Part shown: one piece after another, positions 13,181-24,700 of the stretch | How the letters are laid out: the number at the start of each line of letters is the position of its first letter | Position numbering within the stretch: the first letter of the stretch is position 1 | NCBI GenBank assembly: GCA_000469685.2 | Contig: LS997562.1 | Coordinates: forward strand, 15,490,275-15,554,274 | DNA length: 64,000 nt | Source: Haemonchus contortus | Lineage: Eukaryota > Nematoda > Chromadorea > Rhabditida > Trichostrongylidae | Reading direction: 5' to 3' | Program-made: the position numbers and the translations under genes | The notes under the pieces: generated by a model | Seen by the model: the letters and a program-made list of their open reading frames with translations, nothing else | Told to the model about the DNA's origin: nothing | Databases searched by the model: none

Positions 13181-15784
13181 CCTACGCAACCAAACCGCCC
13201 TGACGATTTTGGATGGAAATCGAATGCGGAGTTCGGGATACCACGGCATTCCAAAAACGGAACTGATTACCGTCAAATACTTCAACCTTATAGCGCCAGC
13301 AATCAACGGTTCCTCCAATGAGCCTTAAAATTGAAAATGCCAGGCACAGCACACACTTCAGTTGAGTATAGTAGCTCACACTATTCCTAGTCGCCTATTT
13401 GGCTATGCAAAAATAAGAATGACTATTTTCACTTGACTGGCGACTTTAGAAACGTTGTTGATCAGTCACTCAGTCGGATTTGAAAAATCAGATTGGGTTA
13501 CATCCAAAACATCTACGGGCGTCATCCCATCCTCACTGAGTTTGTTTCTTCCTTGGCCGTTGAGGCTTTTGTTTTGGTCGCGTTGTAATCAGCCGCTCAA
13601 CACATTGCAACGGCATCTTCCAGCTTGAGTTTGATTGTTGATAGATATCGCAATCATCCTATAAGATAGCAAACTGATGGAATAGGATAGCGAGCCATCG
13701 GATGACTCCTCTCCTCTTGCGGTTGAATCAGCTCCGTTCTTTTAGAGACGTCATGGTCACGAATGGTTTTTAGTCTTCTGGTGGGTCGAATGTTCGTCCT
13801 TTGGAGAGGGTGCAAGTGCCTTTATCGCATTGAGAAGGGGCCTAGATAGGGCTTACAGTGGCTTAGAACTTGCATTGAGAGTTCCCTGCCGACTGCGACT
13901 TCCAATAGAGGGATGCCTATCGTTCTACTAGAGGCCGCACTATAGAGGGGGTCCATGGTGGGAGGTAGAGCACGTCTGCGTTGAATAGTAAGAACTGGTC
14001 ATCCTGGGCGTAATTGCGATCATTTCCACGGACTAAACGTTTGCATTAGCGGTGTCAGAAGCACGCTTTTAATTCGATCTGTAGACCACCTAAGGTACTA
14101 AGTGTATAGAGGTAGGTGCTCGGTATTGTTATCCCATGGACAGCATTCCCGAAAGTAATTTGCCCTCGAAGCTTCACCTTTGCACTGATGAATGCACGGG
14201 AATCCCCTAGGCTGCTGAGGCCAATAATAGGTGAGCTCAGTCTACAAAGAACAGCGCGTCGTTCGTCAGAGGGAGGGCGTTCACCGAGCAAATGGCAAGT
14301 TCAACTCAACATTCGTCTTCAGGTAATCTCATCTCGCTGCACGCACGAAGTAAAAACGGATACGTGGAATTCCTCTTGTGATGCTTTACTGGGTGGGGCA
14401 CCTTTATCATACACTCATGATTAATCTTCGATCAAATCTGCACCAGTCGTTCTCAATGGTCTCTTGGACTTCAAACTCGGCCCACCACTTCCTGAAGAAA
14501 GCAAAGAGCGATAAGAAATGAGATTTCTAGGAGAAATGGGAAATCTGCAGAATCTTACTTCCTTCAAGCGGGTTGGCGATTCTTATAAAGTTGCTGTCTG
14601 AACCAGAAGAGAATCTTTCTCGTTGGTGGTCGTTTTAGAAGACGGTGGTCTCTCTGGCTTCTGTGAATACGCTCACTACGCTTACTGCACCTGACCTCGG
14701 TCAGTCTAGCCCTTCGACGGATTTCAAGCCGTCGATGTTAATTCGTTGTCTTTCAGTTTGGACGGTCAACATTGAACTATGAGTTGAATCGCTTTGAGCG
14801 TCCATCCATTAACACCTGTACCATGGAGCATAAGCTTTTCCGAAAAAGTTGAGCTAGGTGCATTGACTGAAGCTTTCTACTTCAAAATTTCGTTCTCGAC
14901 GAAATGATTGCTTCAGAAACTAGAAGAAACGATCAATATCATGTTCCGTAGATAGCAACAGACTGATTGAGTCAGAAGACTCTCAGATAATTTGGGGCTT
15001 CTGGATTTCCACATTCAAACTTAGTGAATCCTGACAGTCAGTGGTAGATCCACGATGAGTCTCGTTATTCAATCGATCCAGGTAGACGCCTATTTAATGC
15101 ATGAGTACAATATGGGGGAAAGAATTCTTGCTCACATCACGGGTTCACCAAATTCCCTCTAACGAAACGGAGCTTAGAGTGACGGAGCCTTTTGCGCGTT
15201 CGCGAAGAGGCTAGCAGTAGGTCACCTTTATTTTATGGGAAAACAAGAAACCAAAAAAGTCGCCTCCGACTTTCCAGTGTCCAATATCACTCGAAATGAG
15301 ACGTTTATCTACACTAGGCCACGTATTTTTTGGCGTTGGTCCTGGAAAATGTCTTAATTCTCAACAGGAAACGATAGCAAAGAATATTCTAGAAGATTGG
15401 CCAAATTTCCCATACACATGTACATAGAAAGCTTATCTCGTACCTGTCGTACCGCATAATCCAAAATTTTTTCTTCCGTGGGATAAATTCGGATATATTT
15501 CAAGGTTCCCTTTCTTAAGTAAGTCTGTCAATCTCATTCCTTATCCTTTTTCATGACTATTTGAACGTTAATTTTCTTTGAATAAGGCGTACAAAGATTA
15601 GAATGCTTTATTCATATTAATTATTACATTATCGAGTAACTTACGTCATGAGAGCACGGTTCAAAGCACGGTTATCCAAAGAATCTCTGCGAGATGCTTT
15701 CATAATTAAATTGGAAATAATAGCGCAAATTTGGAGGTTCATTCGATTCCAGGAGAATATTTTAATAATTCCATCCAAGCTTGA

Positions 15785-18700
15785 CTAGAATCGAGTAGCG
15801 ATCCTGATCAAGCATACCACCGTGAGCATTTTTCCTCCGAGGGCCACGATATTTGGATGCGACATGTTCTGGATAATCCACTGACCAATCTGAAATTGAA
15901 AAGGTGGATTCGTAGTTCAAACAACAAAAATTTTCTCTGAATAGGAACAGGCTATGTGTAGGCTATTCGGCTACAAGGCCAAAACTAGCAAAACTAGCAT
16001 GGGGTAAAATTCACAACAACTAGGGCTTATTCATATGTAGAGGAATATGCATATATCCATTTGATGTACCATCTGATTCTTTAGATAAACAACGAGTTCT
16101 GAGGAAAAATCAAAATTCTGAAATTTAATTCAAGTCTTTTTTTCAGAGTTCCTCATTCAAAGCCCTCACCAGTTCTGCCTTTGTGAATTTTTGCCTCATA
16201 GGTTTCTGCCTATTTCCGTGTCGGTGGACCAAAAAGATTTCAGTGAGTCAGAAAATAGCTTCCCTGAGAGCTCGAAAATTTACGATGGTAATATACTTGG
16301 GTCTTGCTAAGTGTGACGCTTGAGCGACGCAATAATATCACCATTGCAAATTGTTACACCGGGTTCCAATCGAGGGAAAAGCTGTAGATTATTCAAACGC
16401 ACCGTCAAGAGATTTGTTTTTCGAGGTTGTTAGGCAATCAACATTCATTGTAGAACTTAAAGACTCACCGAAGCTCCTAGGAACTTTGTGTGATCCAATG
16501 TAGCATAAGCACGGCCATTCAACGACAAACCAAGCCAAAGATCCGAGTAAATATTACCCGACATAAACAGGAACGAAAGGCTCATGAGCGTCTGAAATAA
16601 ATGCATATTTTGTGTTTGTCTTTACAAGATCTTCTCCTTGTTGTTCAAAGATTTCAGCTTCATTACTCCCTGCCTTCTTCAGATCTCAGAGGCTGCCTGA
16701 CACTTCCAACATTCAACCTTTATAGGCTCAAAGGGCTTTGAAGGCTCAACCTTGTAAGTCTGTCACCCCTGATGCCGTATGGATAACACTACCAAATAGT
16801 AAGCAGTAAGTGTTTCGTATTAGAGCAGATAAGGAGTCGGCCTTGCGATCACAGGTTTAATACCTCTAACTGTGTATGTAGTATGATCAGCTGCTACTGA
16901 GGGAGGTTTTCTCACTACCTTAAAGATGGTCTACAGAATGGATTGATACAGCTGTGGACCTAACGGCCAATCGAACAGTCTCGCTTCAAAAGGTCGGATA
17001 AGTGGTGAGAGCTTTCCTCGAGAAAAAGTAGGCGCTGATGCAGTTGTTAACATCTTTGCCTGAGCCTCCAACAGTTGACCTTATGATTTCAAATGAGGAA
17101 CTCATAGGCAGCTCATTCTCAGGCAAGCATGAACCATTCCATTCCCAAGTCTTTTCGACGGCATTTTCCCGAGGGAGGGGTTTTAAAACCCGAACGAATG
17201 CCGCTGGCCACTTGCCCCATCCTATTAAGTGCGGATGAATGGTAAAAGTCGAATTTTCCGATGCTAGCTATAGTGATTGTCACACTCCCTGGGATACAGG
17301 GTACAACCCCAGTTTTTCATAACAGGAGTAAAAGGTTTCCTCCGGTCAGGTGGAGCTTTTTCTGGCAATAAATCTACAGGTTGTTGTGATAAGAGCTTTA
17401 GCGCGGATAACAATGATCTCAAGAATAGGTCTGAGTGCTATGCGGTTCTTTCCAGTTTCGCTTCGCGTTCAGATTTCTTCAGAATTCACAGGAGGATCTG
17501 GGGGCGTTAGAAGCGCTATCGAAAGGACAACGAATCTTAACGAATTCTGGGTATCAGTTACATTGATACCCAAAGCTCGATTTCAGTCAAGCGAATGGTT
17601 CTGAGAGTGCACTTGACTGGTGACTATTCCTTCAAAGCTAGCTGATTATAAAACGTGCTGCTTTGAACATCTCATGAGATCTATTCGGACCAATGCACTC
17701 GATTGCAGCTGCGACTTGAAAAAAATTATTCAACTCAAGCTACACGATGGGCTAGCTTACGCCACGCTTTGCGTCCTTCTAGACCAGTTCCGTCAAAAAA
17801 AGGATCTGATATCAGGGAGATCATGACTAATTCGAATAATTCTTCCGAGAGGTCGCGGGGGCCGCTGTGAAGTAATGTGGTGTAATAAAAGTTTCGTCAA
17901 CACCGCTGTTAGCTCTAACGAGAATGACTGGCAGGTCAGCGATGAGTAAGCTCTTAAGCTGGCTACAGGAATCAATGATTAGCTCCTCGGGGAAGGCGAA
18001 ACGGAAATTGCCTTGGTCCAGTTCGTGTTCAACTCAATGATCGTTGACGTTTGATATAGAATATCATCCGTTGCTTAGCAAAATAGCCCTTACGGCACTT
18101 CGAGAAGATTTTGGGACCACTGTTCATTTCGGGCTGGGAACCCGCAAGCAAAGAATCATGACAGTGAGTCGATGAATTGATAAGAGGTCAACAAAATTAA
18201 CTAAATGAAGTTTGGACCCCCATGGAGGGAGGGGGGTGGGGAAGGGGTCCAAACTTCCTTCGGTTATTTTTATCGACTTCTCATCATTTTATTGACCTTA
18301 TTCCTTGAGGGTTTCCACTCGAGGACCTAATCCCTTCCTGTACTGATGGTCCTCGATACGCTACCCATACATCATGGAAAACACGTCTATGCTTTTGCTA
18401 TTCTTTGCCTAATTTTTTCCCCGAACGGGTTTTTTACCTTCAGCTCCTATGCCCTCCCAAGACCACCCTTCATTTGCTACTTTTTCCGGGCTCTAGAAAG
18501 CTTTCAAGTAGTTTGATGAATTTCTTGAAGCAGCAACCTTCCTGTTGATAGCATACCAAGCCTAACATAAGCAGGCAGAGCTTCACTCAGTTTACGCACA
18601 CTTAGAAGACCTTGAGCTTTGCTCATCTATTTGCCCGGAACCAACAATGAGCCTCAGGCAGACACTTGTGTATTTTAGTGCCTTCACTGTTAATTCGTTT

Positions 18701-21700
18701 GTCATTGTTTATTATCAACTGCGGAACAAAGTAGAGTTCATTTGAAGCACAAACCGGCGGGCGATAGCAATAAATCACGTCAGTTGCCAAGAGAAGTGAC
18801 TGACTGGCAGCTCAGTGAAGAATAATTTCTTTCTCATACACCAAAGAACACGTATGGATTTGATCCCTTAAGCTTTTTTTTTCAGATGGATAAAAGTAAA
18901 AGCAAAGGAGAAAGTCTCGGGGCGTTAACCAATCCCGTCTAAGGGATGCGCCCACACATTCGACTTCCATTCAGAATCGCAGTGGCATATTGAAGCGTAT
19001 GTAGCCTATACAATGAATTGCGGTGGCCAACCGATGTACAAGTCAGTGCATTTATCCTCCCAAACAAGTCTGGTATCAACTAACCGATCTAAGAGGGATG
19101 GAAGGCTCGGTTGACCTGAACGGATATCAATCTGGGATTCGAACCCATGGCCATCCGTGTGTCAAGTGCGCCACTTGCCACTATACTATCAGATGACAAC
19201 TTCCGAAGGCGGATGTCATCGAATTCCACCGGTTCTGGGCAAAGTTTCTGGTCAAGCGCAATGATAAAGATTAGCGCCTTTACATGTGCATAAATAAAAA
19301 ATAAATTAACAACGCCTGAGAACATGGATGACTTCATCTTCAACACCGACTTGAGCAAATATGTTGCAGAGATTTTATGACTTTTATTTTCCTATTGCCA
19401 TTGCACTGAATAGTTTGGATTTTCTTATCACCTATGAATCATAGGAACAGCTGGTGCATTTGCTAGTGATGTAAGCATCTACGAAGAGAAATCCATTCAG
19501 CATCCACTTAAGCTGGCTCTTCGGAGAAAATGGACAGAGCACTCATTAGACTTTGACTGAGAGGAGGTAAACGTCTTCCTGAATCAGGGAGCCTTCGTTT
19601 CAAAATGACCGCTACATTACTTTGAAAGCGTAATCACTCCCAAATGAACGAAAATCAGACAACTGCTCAGCCGGAATCGGTCAATCTCGAGGTGCAACTT
19701 GCCCGAGGCCGCAGGATGATATCGTAGGTGTCCCATGTGGTATGGAGAATGGGTGTGATATGCTCCCAGGTAGCGCCGTTGAATTCACGGCAGCTTTGCC
19801 CTTTCCGTTTGAATATTGCTTAATAAGGGAGTTACTCGGGCTGAAGACAGTGACCCTGCCGCAGCATGAACCAGACCGGAGTTTACTGATAGATTGATAG
19901 CAGGCTACGGCAAGGTGCGGAAGGAAGCTGCCGGCCGAACAGCTGACCTTGATAATGTTCTTCAGAATTCAGGAGTTTTTGCCATTCGGGCAGTTCACTT
20001 CGTGAAAGTCTACCGCAGGATGCAAGAGCAATACATTCACCCATGGCTTCCATTAAGTGGATAGTTCATTGACGCACACACTTTTTGTGATGTAATGCCT
20101 ACCCTACCCACAGCTGCTGATGTGACGTCTCATAACCACCCACCGGGCGGACGGCGGTACCCGACAAAGTGTAGTGACGCCCGAACGTCACCGCTGTTTT
20201 TGTTTTTCTGACACTGCACACGGGTTGACAGCAATTATGCTAATATTTTCAATGCTGGGGAGACTTCACGAAAATCTAAAATGTTCCAGGAATGTTCCAA
20301 AGAAAGAATTTTCGATAGGCTGTGATAGGGGCGAAAAGGCATGAGAGCTTTGGGTCATTCATGGCTAGCTCTCGTCAGGTTTTCGTTCAATACTGACACC
20401 TGTTGGGGTAACACCATCAGCCAGTTGTTCGTTCGGTTAAGACAAAAATGAACTGATTGGTATCCCTTCTATGAGTTTTGAATAATGCTGTAGAGTTTAC
20501 CTAGTTGCTAACCCTTCTCCACCCAATTATCGCTGCAAAGCGCCGTTGTTTCATCTGAAACGGTGGGTTCAGACTTGAACCCTCACGATTTCTACGGGAC
20601 AAGAGCAGGCTAGCTATTACAGCAGTGAACAATGGCAGCTAAGCTTGAGCAAATAGAACAGAAGTTTTGTCGGGGTCCAGAAGAGAAAGGGACTTAAGTT
20701 GGGTGATCCATAAAGTTCATAGCTCCCATACTGACCATCTCAGCTATCCAGAAGTATGGGTAAACCTCTAATGAAACATGTAAATGAGGGCATGAATATT
20801 GGACGGGAGACGGGCGTTAGGAACGATTTTGAGTAATCGATTCGCCGCACGCGGCTGTCGCGGACCACTCATTCGCCGCTTTTACAGCTCTAGCGTTCTT
20901 CATACAGCTCATCGATATGGATCATTATTTTATGCATAATCCTACTATTAGTACTTTTGTTCTTGTATTTCTTATCTACTGCTGCATCATGCTACATTCC
21001 TTCGCGCGCGACGCCCCTCTCACCGCGACGCGACCATTTCGTTCCTAATGCACCACACCCATCTTGGACCACTGTTGTTGAAAAGGCATTTCGAAGCAGG
21101 CCCTCAAAGTTGCACATGCGAAAGAATCAGGTACATTCTGAATGAATAGAATTTGTCTGAATGACTGTGCAGTTTTCTGGAATACCCGCTACAATTGGGT
21201 CTGGCATAGTAGGGTCGAAGTCGTCGCGTCGCGGTGAGAGAGACGCCGCGCGCGAAGGAATGTAGCAGAATGCAGCAGCAAGTAGGAAATACTGGAACAA
21301 AAGATCTAACATTTGAATCATGCCTAAAATATTGATCGCATTTCGATAAAGCTGTATGAAAAACGCTAGAACTGTAATAACGAGGCAAATGGTCCACGAC
21401 TGCCGCGCGCGGCAAATCGATCACACAAAATCGATCCTACTGCCTGCCTCCCGCTACAATTGGCATGGCCAAGTTTGGCACTTCCTTTGCCACTGGATTC
21501 AACGAGAAAATTTTGCGGAACCAAAACTTTTCCAGAGAAAAACGTAAAGCCCGCATATCTGCTGGGATATGTACTCTTCGGGCTGTGAGCCCTTCTTTAA
21601 CTATACGCCATGTCGCTGGGGTTTGTAGGGTTTTCGCCTATGCATTCAAAGAACCGATGAAATTTTCTAGCTACCCCGCTTGCTCCCATGTCCCTTAGGG

Positions 21701-24700
21701 TTTTCGAGCTGATTTTAGTTACCTACCTTGCTCTGTGTCATGCCCTTCGAATATAACGCCCCTACGTCCTGGATCTCAGGCTTTATGCGAAAGGCGATCT
21801 CCTCCGACACAACTGCTGCAGTTGCGAGCAGCCGTGTTTTTTAGTGCTAGCAAAAACTTGGGCGTATTCGAATGAAGCGGTGGTGGTTTTTCAGGGAACT
21901 AAATGGCTTGTTTATAAAATTCCATGGCAATATTTAACATTTTACAGCCTCTTTGGGCGTATTCGAGCAGCTTTCTGACCTGTTCTCGCTCATGGCCACA
22001 ATAAAGAGCTAGAGTTGAAAAATCTATTAGTTGGACAAAACTTCTTGAAACAAGTATAAATATGAGCTCACATAATCAATTGACTCCCAACTGGCGTCTA
22101 CTTCCACGTGCGACATCATGTACGAATAAAGTGCCGGTAAAAATAATACCAAAGTGTTGAGACCAGTATAATAAAGACAGAACTGTTCCAAATGCCCTGA
22201 AAGACAGTACATCAGAAGACGTGATATTGCCAGGTAGCAAAGATACATAGGTGCTTCTTATGCGGATCACCATTCACCGAATAATCCAGGATGCGCTTCG
22301 TTGCGCGCATCCGCCGAAACTAGGTCATGCCGCAGCCGTCGCATGCGGCGGGTCACCCCGCGATCTTTGACAAACGTCGCAGTAGTCAGCGGAGCATACG
22401 AATTGCGCTTGGTCCACGGCAGACAGCCAAAGAGAAGATAACACGGGCAAATACAAATCATTCGCTCCATTGACACTATGTGGTACTGTAACGTCATCTC
22501 GAGTCCTCAGTGGGGTGCGCCGCGCGTGAAGTGGGCGGGGTGACCTACATTCGACGGACGCGCGCAACGGACGTTCTCCGCCTAGGGCCTACGCCAGGGC
22601 TCGTAGAAGCAGATGACATTTCATGACCGCTCAAGACCTGTCCCATTACCTCGTTCTCCTACTGCCCACAATGAGAATAAAACGTCATTCTTTGATCTAG
22701 AGACTGAGTATCACACCCTCTTGGCACTAGAGCTTGTATGGTCGAGCCATACCAGGATGATCCAAAAATCCACCCCTGGGCTGTGTTTAAGAAATTCAGG
22801 AAGTGCCTTTCATATTCTAATGTGAGAGCACACTGTAGCAACCGCATGAGAGCAAACATTTTTCCTTTCCAAAAGGTTGATTCGGTAAAGGAGAAAATGG
22901 TTTTAGAAAAAATTAAGTGTGCTGTCTAATTTGGTTGTAAATATAGATAAAATGATGGGCAGAGATGAAGAAAGTGCTTCGCCAAAAGCTGTCATCTGCA
23001 AAAAGACATCGGTATCAATCATTCCTAATTGAATGGTAGGGAGCTCAAGCGGACCCGATTCTCAAAGAAGGAAATAAAAAGAGCGGATATGATTTTTTAG
23101 CGCCCCATGAACTGTTCGATTCCAGACCCCTTTCGAATAGATGGAAAAATGAACTACCGACTCACCTCCTTTCTCTCCCGGACCCATTTCACTGGTCCGA
23201 ACAAATGCTCGTTGCATGGTGAGCAGAGAAAGGGCTCGAGCAACAGCCAAGAACGGGGCGAAGAACAGAGACAAAGCGGAATATTCGAGCTGTCCAACTT
23301 CGAACCATGAGAGCGAAGCAGCTAGAGCAAGAGGTATCTGAAAAAGATGGGATCCTTTTTTTCTCATAGAATTCAGTGCTGCTCATCTTCCCTACTGCAC
23401 GTCCGTGGATTATGGAATGTTTCAAAAAGACTTCCACTTCATTACTGGATTCGTCACAGACAGTTGAGAGAGTTGCTGGAGAATAGGGAAGACGAAATAC
23501 AAATTTTGCTCATAGAACTCACCATCAAATAGGGCTCTGGTTTCCCAGTACTTCGCGACGGTACCAAGTGTTTCCCAGCAACAAGGATTGTGAATGTGAA
23601 AACAAAGTCAAATATCCTAAACATGCTCTATCAAATCAAACCCTTATTATAATTTTATGTTACATCCTTTTCCCGAACCTTTTTCTTTCCAGAACAACTA
23701 GTATAATTTTACAAAAAATATTATCTTTACTCCTGAAAATTTTTCGAATGGGGGACGGAGTAGGGTGAGGGGTTGGGGGTGTGGGGGGGGGGATGCTCGG
23801 GGCTAGGGGATGCATAGATCAAAGCAAACACTACAAAGTTCATCTTCAGAGCTAGTAGAAAGGAGTTCTGCACAAATAGAACAATGCATCGGACATTCAA
23901 TACATAATAATGCTTATGCTTATGATTACGAATTCTCCATTTGTTGTTCCTAATCTTAGTGAAGAAATCATCCTTCATTATTTGACTTCAACCTTTGTTG
24001 GATTCAGCAATTTGAGTTAAAAAATCGAAATCTCGATCAGGAGGAGAAATTCTTCCAGCGTTAACCAATCCCATTTTTGTGATGTACACTCACATTCGAC
24101 TTCCATTCAGAATCGCAGTGCTGTTCGATTGCGTGTATGACCTATACTTACGCGGGTGTGGTACCTTTTCCCCGAAAATCGTGTCGCGCTCACTGCACTC
24201 ATGGTCAGTCACGCTCTATGAATTGAAAGGTTTGAATTTCCGGTGGAAGGATACGGTAGTCGCTGCGGGACCACGTGGGAATTCGGGAAAAAGTACCGTT
24301 ACCCAGAACTTACGTATGTAGGACTTTTCGTCCCCTATTAACCCATTATACTATTTGAGTTACTGCTCACTTTGAAAATATCATTTGACTCCTCTTACCA
24401 CCTTCTACCTTCACAGATCGGCGATTTTTCGGGTATTTATTCACAAGTAGAATCCCAAAGCCCCCTCTTGCATTTTCCCTTTCCCTCTCGTTTTAAATAG
24501 CTCTGTTAATAATTTTCTAATCTTTTTTTTTTCTTGATTTTTCTGTTATGATTTTTGTATACTTGTGAAAGGTGGAAAAGTCGCAATTTTTGATTCCCAT
24601 AAGATACAATTATCACTATGAATAGGGATAGCAGAGAGCTTACCTCGTCAAATATAACTCTCCAGTTCGGTTTTGTGAATGAACAATTGACGAGAGCATC

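Larger units (their letters stand above)
6273..15784. other. Intergenic region between unc-87 and the membrane-protein gene
   Basis: About 9.5 kb probably holding the unc-87 promoter and missing 5' exon(s), though I could not pin either down. Recognisable content is a SINE copy at 12960-13180, an interrupted frame at 10243-10740, a CA-rich tract near 9425-9450, and repeat-like sequence at 13740-14500 sharing the 'GATAGGGCTTA' motif with copies near 26.0 and 28.2 kb. An AATAAA on the minus strand (15612-15607) lies 173 nt after the stop of the gene to the right. No other coding exon is supported. Confidence 0.45.

Noticed and set aside
14407..14491. Trp-rich minus-strand exon-like stretch (KWWAEFEVQETIENDWCRF) after a CTTCAG acceptor
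   Set aside because: Looks coding but no partner exon fits; the surrounding 13.7-14.5 kb is repeat-like, so probably transposon-derived.
19134..19200. Possible tRNA gene (perfect B box)
   Set aside because: No acceptor stem or anticodon arm can be folded, and the flanking body is shared with other SINE copies.
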